In this document: in pieces, positions 1 through 6,510 of the stretch
How the letters are laid out: every line of letters starts with the position of its first letter
Numbering within the stretch: position 1 is the first letter of the stretch
Origin: Bacteroidota bacterium
GTDB lineage: Bacteria > Bacteroidota > Bacteroidia > B-17B0 > Aurantibacillaceae
Length of the DNA: 6,510 nucleotides
Direction of reading: 5' to 3'
Assembly: GCA_947449125.1 (NCBI GenBank)
Contig: CANFQR010000083.1
Location: forward strand, 1 to 6,510
Notes under the pieces: generated by a model
Database searches by the model: none
What the model was told of the DNA's origin: nothing
What the model saw: the letters and a program-made list of their open reading frames with translations, nothing else
Translations under genes and position numbers: made by a program

Positions 1-2145
1 AAAGTAAATCCAGAAAACCAACACATTGATTCATTAAGAACACGATTAAAACAATTAAATGCAACATCAAATAATGTCAACTTTAACGATACATTGCGTA
101 TAAATACGTTGATACATTTGAGCGTTGAATATGCATTACTTAAAGAGCATTCAAAAGCAATCAAATATGCTAATATTTCAAAATTAATTTCAGAAAAATT
201 AGTAGCTGTATTTAAAAATTCAATCGCAAAAAAATGGCTAGCAAATACTATTCAAAGCATTGGTTTTGTTTTTGAAAAACAAGAAAATTATGCCATAGCT
301 ATAGGACAATATAAAAAAGAATTAGAACTCAGACAGGAAAATGGAGATAAAGCTATTCTGGCAAAGTGTCTAAATAAAATAGGAGAATTAAATATTCTTC
401 AGGATAATATTGATGACGGATTAGATTATTATTTTAAGGCCCTAACGCAAGCTGACGAGCTAAACTTTAAAAAAAATTGTTTGCCAATTTACACCAATAT
501 AGGGCATGCCTATAAAAGGAAAAAACTATTTACAAAATCTTTAAATTACTATAACAAGGCGCTATTGATTGCTAAATCGATAAACAACAACATTTATATT
601 GCCGAAGCTTTATCAAATATTGGAATAGTTTATGCTGAGTTTGGAAACAACAAAATTGCCAAAGATTATTTTTTTAAGTACTTAAACACTTCCATTTCTT
701 CTAACAATAAAAAGAACAAGGCACAGGCTTATTTAAATCTTTCTAATATTTATGAAAAAGAAAACAACTTACCCGAGGCTATTGAAGCTAAAAACAAGGC
801 GCTTAAACTATTTGAAGAAATTGGTAATCACTCCGATATAGCCTCTGTTTTAGCAAATATTGGCGCATCTTATTTAAACATTGCAAAAACAACCAAAAAC
901 AAACGTGTTCAACAAGCTAATAACACGGCGGCAAATAATTTTTTAAATAAGGCATTAAAGTTATTTCAAGCCTTAGGACAAATTGAAAACATAAGCGAAA
1001 CTTATTTTAAGATTTCAGAAATTGAAAACATAAATCAAAATTTCAACTCTTCATTAAACAACTATAAATTACATGTAAAATACCATGATAGTTTATTGAA
1101 ATTATTAGATAGTGAAAGAAGCATTCGAGCTGAAATAAATTATGAATTTACGCGTAAAGAAAATGCGGTAAAAGCAGAACAAGAAAGAAAAGAAGAACAA
1201 GCCAAAAAAGAAAAAGACAAACAGCAATCTATTTTAAATTTATTTGTAGTTGCTTTTATCTTCATGATAGTATTAATTATAGTGATTTTAAAAAATAACC
1301 GTGCCAAACAAAAAGCCTATAAAATAATTTCGGAACAAAAAATTGAGGTAGAGCACCAAAAAAGTTTAATAGAAAAAAATCGAAGTCAAATTTTAGCTAG
1401 CATTAATTACGCTAAACGAATTCAGGAGTCAATTTTAATTTCAGAAGAAAAAATAATTCAAGAAATTCCTGAATTTTTTATAAGCTATCTGCCAAAAGAC
1501 ATTGTGAGCGGAGATTTTTACTGGTTTTCTAAACAACAACATGAATCGTTTATTGTCTTAGCAGACTGCACAGGTCACGGAGTGCCGGGTGCCTTTTTAA
1601 GTATGGTAGGCAGCACATTATTAAATGAAATAATAAATCATAATAAAGTTAATGACCCTGCAAAGATTATTAGCAAATTAAGTGATGGATTAAAAAGTAC
1701 ACTTATAAATAAACCTGATTTGGAGTTTAATTCAGACGGCATGGACATTTCTATTTGTAAGATTAATCACAACACTAAAAAATTATATTTTGCCGGAGTT
1801 AATCAATCTATTTTTATTGCCCGTAGCGGAAAAGTTACGGAAATACCTCCACAAATAAATTCAATTCAAGGCATTTTCGACATTAATGAAGCAACTAAAA
1901 TTTACAGCGAAGAAATAAATTTAAATGGAACTGAAACAATTTACTTAACATCTGATGGCTATCTAGATCAAATTGGCGCAACAACAAATAAAAAATTTTT
2001 AGCGGCCCGTTTTTCAGACCTAATTTGCGAGATTAGTGATAATGCGACAAAAGTGCAGAAAGAAAAAATAGAATCTAATTTAAAAAGCTGGAAAAGAGAT
2101 TTAAAACAAACTGACGATATACTTGTAATTGGTTTTAAAATTTAA
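1..2145 (+). CDS. TPR-repeat membrane protein with C-terminal SpoIIE/PP2C-type serine/threonine phosphatase (5' partial)
   Basis: The frame is open from base 1. The first possible start inside the window is a TTG at 94, but the residues before it (ending ...FNDTLR) read as ordinary TPR-protein sequence, so the true start and probably a signal peptide lie upstream. Domains in order: about eight TPR-like helix pairs (roughly nt 100-1110), with a short Asn/Lys-rich insert near 889-939; a charged Lys/Glu coiled coil (about 1156-1225); one membrane segment (about 1231-1295, starting ILNLFVVAF); a second helical linker (1300-1400); INYAKRIQ (from 1402), typical of bacteroidete SpoIIE phosphatases; then the PP2C domain. 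Metal-binding and catalytic motifs are intact: SGDFYW (from 1507), DCTGHGVPG (from 1564), DGMD (from 1735), TSDGY (from 1948) and TDD (from 2110). It probably dephosphorylates a Ser/Thr phosphoprotein in the cytoplasm. The convergent siaC product is the obvious candidate, making this the SiaA counterpart. The substrate is inferred; the enzyme class is secure. Confidence 0.92.
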   Translation, partial: KVNPENQHIDSLRTRLKQLNATSNNVNFNDTLRINTLIHLSVEYALLKEHSKAIKYANISKLISEKLVAVFKNSIAKKWLANTIQSIGFVFEKQENYAIAIGQYKKELELRQENGDKAILAKCLNKIGELNILQDNIDDGLDYYFKALTQADELNFKKNCLPIYTNIGHAYKRKKLFTKSLNYYNKALLIAKSINNNIYIAEALSNIGIVYAEFGNNKIAKDYFFKYLNTSISSNNKKNKAQAYLNLSNIYEKENNLPEAIEAKNKALKLFEEIGNHSDIASVLANIGASYLNIAKTTKNKRVQQANNTAANNFLNKALKLFQALGQIENISETYFKISEIENINQNFNSSLNNYKLHVKYHDSLLKLLDSERSIRAEINYEFTRKENAVKAEQERKEEQAKKEKDKQQSILNLFVVAFIFMIVLIIVILKNNRAKQKAYKIISEQKIEVEHQKSLIEKNRSQILASINYAKRIQESILISEEKIIQEIPEFFISYLPKDIVSGDFYWFSKQQHESFIVLADCTGHGVPGAFLSMVGSTLLNEIINHNKVNDPAKIISKLSDGLKSTLINKPDLEFNSDGMDISICKINHNTKKLYFAGVNQSIFIARSGKVTEIPPQINSIQGIFDINEATKIYSEEINLNGTETIYLTSDGYLDQIGATTNKKFLAARFSDLICEISDNATKVQKEKIESNLKSWKRDLKQTDDILVIGFKI

Positions 2146-2513
2146 ATTTCTTTATAATCAAAACTTAAACTGGTTAATTTTTCAAATCTCTGGCCTGTTT
2201 GAAACATATCTGTATCGCCTTTATCGTAACACCATGTAACAAAAACCTTAGTTGACGTTGCAAGTTGATCAAACAACAATATTACTTTCATAAGTTGTTT
2301 AATTGATGATGTGTTTAAATAATCAAAATGAAAATTAACTTTTGTTTCTGGGGCAGGAAGAGATTTATAGTTATTAATAAAAATAAGTAACTGCTCATAA
2401 AACACTATTGCGTTTTCGGGCAATGAGCGTTTAGAAATATCGAAAATACCATTTTGCGCATCAAAAAAAACATATGGAGTATCTTCAGTAGCATCTAATT
2501 TTAGAATTGTCAT
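2142..2513 (-). CDS. siaC: SiaC-family (DUF1987) regulatory phosphoprotein
   Basis: This 123-residue protein matches the DUF1987/SiaC family along its whole length. Family features: an N-terminal stretch with TPYVFFD (12-18), the RSLPENA motif (29-35) and the hallmark DYLNTSSIKQL (64-74). Length is close to Pseudomonas SiaC. The Thr in LNTSS is residue 68, the same number as the threonine that SiaB phosphorylates in P. aeruginosa SiaC. In that pathway the phosphorylation state decides whether SiaC binds its output partner, the diguanylate cyclase SiaD; no such partner is encoded here. The ATG start (2513-2511) follows the kinase gene by 5 bp. AGGA lies 3 nt before the ATG and overlaps the upstream TAG stop (TAGGAATAATG), which suggests translational coupling with the kinase. 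The stop overlaps that of the convergent phosphatase gene. Family call is strong; phosphorylation and partner are inferred from homology. Confidence 0.9.
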   Translation of the reverse strand: MTILKLDATEDTPYVFFDAQNGIFDISKRSLPENAIVFYEQLLIFINNYKSLPAPETKVNFHFDYLNTSSIKQLMKVILLFDQLATSTKVFVTWCYDKGDTDMFQTGQRFEKLTSLSFDYKEI

Positions 2514-2518
2514 TATTC

Positions 2519-3601
2519 CTAATAATTTATGTTGGCTTTAATAATTACAAATTTTTTATCGTCTGAGAATGGATGTATATCTAATTCAATTTTGTTTTTA
2601 CTTTTTGCTCTTATATCAACAAAACCAAGCCCTGCTGAGTTATTACTATCATCGTTTTCTAAAACAAGGGTCTCTAAATACAAATCAGTAATTTCTATGT
2701 CGTTTAATGAATTAACATGCTCTAATTTTTTACTTAACTCTGCAAGTTTAACATCAGTAACGTAATTACCCGTAATAAACGAACAAACATTACCTTTATT
2801 TGAAACCATAAACATTCCTGGCCGGTCATCATTATTGTTAATTCCCGCCGCATGAAAAGCAATATTTTGAAGTAATTCAATCATAATAGAGACAGCAGTT
2901 TTTCTGAAGGCGAAATTTTCTGTTAAATACATACTTATTTCAGCCATGGACAATAAACTTTTTACGTTTTCATGTTTAAACTGACCTTGAAAAAAAACTT
3001 TTAAATTATTTTCATGAACAACCTTATGAATTGTTTTTATAATTTGATGATTATATGTTATTTCGTTTGAGCCAATATTTGCAGAAATATCAGTTATTTT
3101 AGTTTGAAAATAGAAGTATGAATTTTTTTCGTTAATCTTCTCGAAGCCATAAGAAAGTTTATTTCCGCTTTTTCTAACCATCTCAATTAAGCCAAGTCCT
3201 GCCCCTCCCTTTTCGGAAAAACCACTAGCACTTAAAACTTCATGCTGATAGTTTTTTAAATCCTCTTGATTTAATGAGTTTACTTTATCAAGCTTTTCTG
3301 ATAAAGGCAAAATCTTATCGTTTTCTATTGTATTTGCTGATCCAACTAAATAACCATCTTTAAGTTTATGTATAGAGAAAAAACTTTCAGCATCAGTTAA
3401 ATCTATTTCAGTGCTTTTGTGCCTAGTTAAATTTTGTAAAGATTCAACTATAATAAAGTAAACTTTCTTTTTAATTTTTAGGCTTTCACTTTCAACATCC
3501 AGATTAGTCTCCGACAGGGCAAGAATTTTGTCGGTTAATGTACTTGTAAAAGCCCCATGATATGCATAACTAAGCTGATAACTGTTTAACAGTTTAAACA
3601 A
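2519..3601 (-). CDS. siaB: SiaB-family protein kinase with two tandem kinase-like (GHKL ATPase) domains
   Basis: This 360-residue protein is about twice the usual length of a single SiaB-family (DUF6272) kinase and contains the fold twice. Domain 1 (about 1-172) has an N-box ESLQNLTRH (E53, N57, H61), GSANTI (87-92) and an intact glycine box KGGAGLGLIEMVRKSG (131-146). Domain 2 (about 186-360) has ELLQNIAFH (E242, N246, H250), ITGNYV (276-281) and an altered glycine box NSAGLGFVDIRAKS (321-334) lacking the leading GG. The halves share further matches, such as LSEKLDKVNSLN and LSKKLEHVNSLN. It is expected to phosphorylate the SiaC protein encoded 5 bp downstream. Start choice: no ATG is available. 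The frame is open back to a stop at 3641-3643, and TTG at 3601 gives a fitting N-terminus (FKLLNSYQL before the AYHGAF strand); ATA at 3610 or ATT at 3637 are weaker options. No Shine-Dalgarno is seen before it. Family call is good; start uncertain; activity of domain 2 unknown. Confidence 0.86.
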   Translation of the reverse strand: MFKLLNSYQLSYAYHGAFTSTLTDKILALSETNLDVESESLKIKKKVYFIIVESLQNLTRHKSTEIDLTDAESFFSIHKLKDGYLVGSANTIENDKILPLSEKLDKVNSLNQEDLKNYQHEVLSASGFSEKGGAGLGLIEMVRKSGNKLSYGFEKINEKNSYFYFQTKITDISANIGSNEITYNHQIIKTIHKVVHENNLKVFFQGQFKHENVKSLLSMAEISMYLTENFAFRKTAVSIMIELLQNIAFHAAGINNNDDRPGMFMVSNKGNVCSFITGNYVTDVKLAELSKKLEHVNSLNDIEITDLYLETLVLENDDSNNSAGLGFVDIRAKSKNKIELDIHPFSDDKKFVIIKANINY

Positions 3602-3621
3602 GTCTGCTATCGATAAATATT

Positions 3622-3638
3622 TATTACCCTGAGTAATA
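3622..3638 (-). repeat. Small inverted repeat in the siaBC leader
   Basis: TATTAC (3622-3627) and GTAATA (3633-3638) are perfect 6-bp inverted arms around a 5-nt loop. On the minus strand this lies between the candidate promoter and the TTG start of the kinase, so in RNA it would be a weak AU-rich hairpin about 20 nt before the start. It may be chance in such AT-rich DNA; no function is claimed. Confidence 0.3.
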
Positions 3639-3640
3639 GG

Positions 3641-3659
3641 TTAAGTTTATCAAACTTAA
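3641..3659. repeat. Perfect 8-bp palindrome upstream of siaBC
   Basis: TTAAGTTT (3641-3648) and AAACTTAA (3652-3659) are exact inverted arms separated by ATC. The palindrome contains the candidate siaBC -7 element, so a dimeric regulator bound here could block or guide transcription. It could also form a small hairpin if transcribed. It is too short and AT-rich to be called a terminator. Confidence 0.5.
3651..3658 (-). promoter_or_regulatory. Candidate -7 promoter element for the siaBC operon
   Basis: Read on the minus strand this is TAAGTTTG, an exact match to the Bacteroidetes primary-sigma -7 consensus TAnnTTTG. It would place the transcript start near 3645, about 44 nt before the TTG start of the kinase. 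The region where a -33 TTG is expected (about 3678-3681 on the plus strand) has only A/T-rich sequence without a clear TTG, so the second element is weak or missing. Confidence 0.45.
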
Positions 3660-3736
3660 TACATAAAAACTATAAATAAAATGTTTTCATTTAAAAAATC
3701 AAAGAAGTTATTAAGCCAATTATTTTAATAATTATT

Positions 3737-3776
3737 AGGTAATCAGATTTTTATCGTGTTTAAATATTAATTACCT
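3737..3776. repeat. Spaced 7-bp inverted repeat in the divergent intergenic region
   Basis: AGGTAAT (3737-3743) and ATTACCT (3770-3776) are exact inverted copies separated by 26 nt, giving a centre-to-centre distance of 33 bp, about three helical turns. They lie just upstream of the secreted-protein gene. They could be paired protein-binding half-sites, but a 7-bp match can arise by chance in AT-rich DNA. The rest of 3602-3811 holds no ORF, RNA gene or strong terminator that I can see. Confidence 0.22.
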
Positions 3777-3794
3777 TTTGTATACTTACACTTG
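3772..3794 (+). promoter_or_regulatory. Weak candidate promoter region for the secreted-protein gene
   Basis: Two near matches to the Bacteroidetes -7 consensus lie here: TACCTTTTG (3772-3780), one base too long between TA and TTTG, and TACACTTG (3787-3794), with one mismatch. Either would give a short leader before the ATG at 3812. Neither has a convincing -33 TTG at the usual spacing, so this is only a candidate. Confidence 0.2.
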
Positions 3795-3811
3795 TCTAAT
3801 AATGCCGATAT

Positions 3812-5599
3812 ATGAATATTACGTTTAAAAAGTTGTTCCTGTTTTGTGTTTTTTTATTCTTGGTTACAGGAGGATACTCTCAAAAAACTAACCAATTAAG
3901 CAATGACACTTTAAAATTTATTTCTGATTTAAAAAATTACTTCAACGACAATACATCTAACAAGAGTGAAACAGATGCTGCTCTAAAAAAAATTGCAAAG
4001 TATTGGGAAGATAATTATCTGGCAGGTAATTATAAACAAACAATAATTGGTACCTGTAACTCTCTCGCGGCAAAACGATTAAAACCATACCTGTTTTTTA
4101 TCCCATACTTTGAAGCAGTTTATGCGTCCCTAGAGAGTAATATCTCATCTGAAAAATTTAATAATTGGCAAACTTGCTTAGATAAAATATTAACCAAAAA
4201 AAGTATAAACGGACTTCAAGAAATTATTGCTTTAGGCGAAACAATGTTTAATTATAATGCATTTTATAAAAAATCATCTTACATATATTATGCTTACGAA
4301 CCAAATTATAAATTTGAATACGACACTACACTTAAAATTATTTTTAATGATATAACTTTAATTGGTATAAACCCCAGGGGTGATAGTATTGCAATTGAAA
4401 ACACAAATGGTACTTACTACCCAAACACTGATAATTTTATTGGAAAAGGCGGTAAAATAAGCTGGAAACGTTGTGGTTTAAATGACGATGTTTACACGAC
4501 CATAAAAAAATACACAATTGAATGTAGAACTGGCGCTTACTCAAGCGATTCGGCAGTTTTTACAGGTAAACAATTTTTTGATAAACCTCAAGTTGGTAAA
4601 TTTTCGGACAGAATAATTACCGAAAATGGTGAAATAACTTACCCTCGATTTGATTCATACAGTAAGCGTTTAACTGTTAAAGATATTTATCCAGATGTTG
4701 ATTACGAGGGCGGCTTTGGTATCCGTGGGCCAAAATTTGTAGGCTCAGGTACTACAAGTAATCCTGCAAAAATAGTTTTTAAACGTAACGGCCAGAAATT
4801 CTTGGAAGTAAGCGCCAGAGCATTTGGCATGAATAAAGAAAAAATTGTTGCTAACCCTGGTATTATTAAGTTTTTTCTAAATAAAGATTCTATTTATCAT
4901 CCGGGACTAAGTTTTACTTACCAAATTGATAAACGACTTATTACAATTTTAAGAGGCGAAGACGGCATTCAAAAAACTCCATTTACCAATACTTTTCATA
5001 AATACGATATGTATTTTGAACAGATTTTATGGCAATTGGATGAACCTAAAATAACCTTTAACTTCTTGCCAAACAACTTGCAGGGGGAGGCCTATTTTGA
5101 ATCGACAGATTTTTTCACGTTAGAAAAAGCCGAATCATTAAAAGGGAAAGAAAATAGTAGTCCGGTATTAAAAATGATAGAATACTATAACGCAATGAAC
5201 AAACCCAAAGAGTTTTCGGTTGTCGATTTTGCAAAACACATCAAATATCTCGCTGTAGATTTAAGACCTGTCATTTTTAAAATGGCTGTTTTTGGTTTAA
5301 TTTATTTTAATCCTGAAACAGACATGATTATTGTAAAACAAAGATTACTTGATTTTGCAGATAATTTAAAACACAAACACGATTATGATATTATTACGTT
5401 GCATTCTGTTATTCAAGGGCAAGATAATGCCTCATTAAACCTCTTAAACTACGATATTACAATTCGAGGAGTTAAAAACGTGTTGTTAAGCGACACTCAA
5501 AAAGTATTTATTTTCCCTAAAAAAGGAGAAATGACCCTAAAAAAAACAGAGAGTTTTTATTTAACGGTACTGTATCTTCCGGTAAATTTGAGTTTTTAG
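3812..5599 (+). CDS. Large secreted beta-rich protein of unknown function, N-terminal part (frame broken near its end)
   Basis: The ATG at 3812 opens a Sec signal peptide: Lys6-Lys7, a hydrophobic core (8-19) and a likely cleavage after GGYS (20-23), before Gln24. There is no lipobox, so it is probably not a lipoprotein. The mature part starts with a helical region (about 30-165), followed by long beta-rich sequence with repeated aromatic/Gly strands (about 175-580), including GKGGKISWKRCG and DVDYEGGFGIRGPKF. I recognise it only as resembling large uncharacterised bacteroidete envelope proteins; a distant likeness to OstA/LptA-type beta-jellyroll repeats is a weak impression. The last residues after LKK (ESFYLTVLYLP...) do not fit the rest. 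One frame over, the protein continues smoothly as KKNREFLFNGTV, so the stop at 5599 is probably a product of a shift at the A8 tract (5539-5546). The gene is divergent from siaBC, with no Shine-Dalgarno before its start. Confidence 0.8.
   Translation: MNITFKKLFLFCVFLFLVTGGYSQKTNQLSNDTLKFISDLKNYFNDNTSNKSETDAALKKIAKYWEDNYLAGNYKQTIIGTCNSLAAKRLKPYLFFIPYFEAVYASLESNISSEKFNNWQTCLDKILTKKSINGLQEIIALGETMFNYNAFYKKSSYIYYAYEPNYKFEYDTTLKIIFNDITLIGINPRGDSIAIENTNGTYYPNTDNFIGKGGKISWKRCGLNDDVYTTIKKYTIECRTGAYSSDSAVFTGKQFFDKPQVGKFSDRIITENGEITYPRFDSYSKRLTVKDIYPDVDYEGGFGIRGPKFVGSGTTSNPAKIVFKRNGQKFLEVSARAFGMNKEKIVANPGIIKFFLNKDSIYHPGLSFTYQIDKRLITILRGEDGIQKTPFTNTFHKYDMYFEQILWQLDEPKITFNFLPNNLQGEAYFESTDFFTLEKAESLKGKENSSPVLKMIEYYNAMNKPKEFSVVDFAKHIKYLAVDLRPVIFKMAVFGLIYFNPETDMIIVKQRLLDFADNLKHKHDYDIITLHSVIQGQDNASLNLLNYDITIRGVKNVLLSDTQKVFIFPKKGEMTLKKTESFYLTVLYLPVNLSF
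5539..5546 (+). other. A8 homopolymer: apparent -1 frameshift site
   Basis: Codons CTA AAA AAA ACA in the upstream frame become AAA AAC AGA GAG in the continuing frame. A ninth A would restore one reading frame. The two frames overlap only between 5521 (after a TAA at 5518-5520 in the downstream frame) and 5599, so the shift must lie there, and sequence continuity favours the A8 run. AGGAG (5524-5528) ends 10 nt before the run. No clear downstream stem is visible. It may be a sequencing or assembly error, a real indel, or slippage. Confidence 0.75.
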
Positions 5600-6510
5600 G
5601 TAAAGATTTTATTTTCGATTATGAGGAATTTAAAATTAAAATGAAAACTATCGATTCGATTAAAATTTTTACTGAAGCTTTTGAACCAGATGTTAATGGA
5701 AACATTCCATTTAAAAAAGTGCAAACTCTTATCGAAAATGTTAATGGTGAATTAAGAATTGATGCTCCTAAAAATAAAAGCGGATGGGGAAGAGCAACTA
5801 CTTTTCCTTCATTTAAAAGTTTTAAAGAAAGCTATGCTTTTTACGATAAAAGAACAATTTTTAAAGGAGTGTACAATAAGGATAAATTTTATTTTAAGCT
5901 AAACCCATTTTCGATTGATAGTTTAGATAATTTTAGAAAAGAAGCACTTAGGTTTGATGGTAAATTTGTGTCCTCCGGTATTTTCCCCGATTTTGATGAT
6001 ACACTTACCTTACAAAAAGATTATTCGTTAGGATTTATAAGACAAACCCCAACTGGTGGATATCCTATTTATGGCAGCAGAGGAAATTTTAATCAGGAAA
6101 TTAGATTAAGTAATAAAGGCTTACGTGGTGGTGGCGATATTAATTTCAGCTCAAGTATTTCTAAAGTTTCAGATTTATTGTTTTTTCCCGACAGTGCCAA
6201 TGGTATTGCCAATTCATTTGATGTAAAAGAAAATTCTGCGCCGGAATTTCCAAACGCACATGGCGACACGGTAAGACTTCATTTTATGCCATATAAAGAT
6301 TTATTGCAAGCATTCAATATAAAACGGCCCTTTATAGCTTATAAAGAAAAAGCTGAGTTTAGAGGAAGATTTGATTTAAGCATGAAAGAATTAACCGGAA
6401 ACGGGAAAGTAGATTTCGAAAAAGCAGATTTAAGTTCGGGTAAAATAACATTTAAAAGAAGAACATTTTTAAGTGACTCGGCAAACTTCCATCTTAAAGC
6501 TTTAAATGAA
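5545..6510 (+). CDS. Continuation of the large secreted beta-rich protein (frameshifted, 3' partial)
   Basis: This frame has 322 sense codons without a stop and is still open at the window end. It has no credible start of its own near the junction (first ATG at 5641, inside a conserved-looking strand), and it begins KNREFLFNGTVSSGKFEFLG, a natural continuation of the upstream ORF. Joined, the two parts give at least 900 residues. The content is again beta-rich, with repeated blocks such as FNGTVSSGKF, FDGKFVSSG and FRGRFDLSMKELTGNGKV (near 6358-6411), consistent with a repetitive sheet protein of the envelope or periplasm. There is no sign of decay (no stops, normal codon use), which argues against an old pseudogene. 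Function unknown. Confidence 0.78.

Noticed and set aside
94..96. TTG as the true start of the TPR phosphatase
   Set aside because: The frame is open to base 1 and the residues before the TTG continue the TPR-type sequence, so the start lies upstream of the window.
2529..2765. 78-codon plus-strand ORF
   Set aside because: It lies wholly opposite the well-supported second kinase domain, is rich in low-complexity Ser/Leu typical of an antisense reading, and matches no family I know.
3641..3659. Rho-independent terminator
   Set aside because: The stem is only 8 bp with one G-C pair, and it sits upstream of two divergent genes where no terminator is expected; an operator or promoter role fits better.
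3662..3664. Minus-strand ATG upstream of the kinase
   Set aside because: It is in frame with the kinase but is followed by TAT TAA, so it cannot start the protein.
3802..3828. Upstream ATG at 3802 as the start of the secreted protein
   Set aside because: It is in another frame and meets a TAA after eight codons; the ATG at 3812 leads directly into a good signal peptide.
5545..6510. A separate gene starting at ATG 5641
   Set aside because: The coding signal begins before that ATG and joins smoothly to the upstream ORF through KKNREF; no ribosome-binding site or gap separates two genes.

Overview
The window looks like chromosomal DNA from a member of the Bacteroidota. It is very AT-rich (about 30% GC by eye). 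The TPR / membrane / SpoIIE-type phosphatase has the architecture common in that phylum. Starts lack strong Shine-Dalgarno sites, one upstream region carries an exact Bacteroidetes-type -7 element (TAnnTTTG), and the secreted protein has a signal peptide ending in the typical ...GYSQ. No RNA gene, insertion sequence, CRISPR array or integrase is visible, so nothing here points to a mobile element.

Layout. Positions 1-2145 (+) hold most of a TPR-repeat sensor phosphatase whose N-terminus lies outside the window. Its stop codon overlaps, tail to tail, the stop of a two-gene operon on the minus strand: a SiaB-family protein kinase (3601 down to 2519) followed 5 bp later by a SiaC-family (DUF1987) phosphoprotein (2513 down to 2142). 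A divergent intergenic region of about 210 bp (3602-3811) holds a palindrome that contains the candidate siaBC promoter. From 3812 to the window end (+) lies a large, signal-peptide-bearing, beta-rich protein. Its reading frame is broken by a -1 shift at a run of eight A's (5539-5546), then stays open for 322 codons and runs off the window.

How the genes work together. The first three genes form a recognisable phospho-switch. In the Pseudomonas aeruginosa SiaABCD pathway, kinase SiaB phosphorylates SiaC on Thr68, phosphatase SiaA removes the phosphate, and unphosphorylated SiaC activates the diguanylate cyclase SiaD. Here the kinase, the phosphoprotein (with a threonine in the same LNTSS motif, also residue 68) and a PP2C phosphatase sit together. 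They differ from Pseudomonas in three ways: the phosphatase senses through TPR repeats and is convergent with the kinase operon; the kinase is a tandem of two SiaB-like ATPase domains in one chain; and no diguanylate cyclase is in view, so the output is unknown. The secreted protein has no evident link to the switch.
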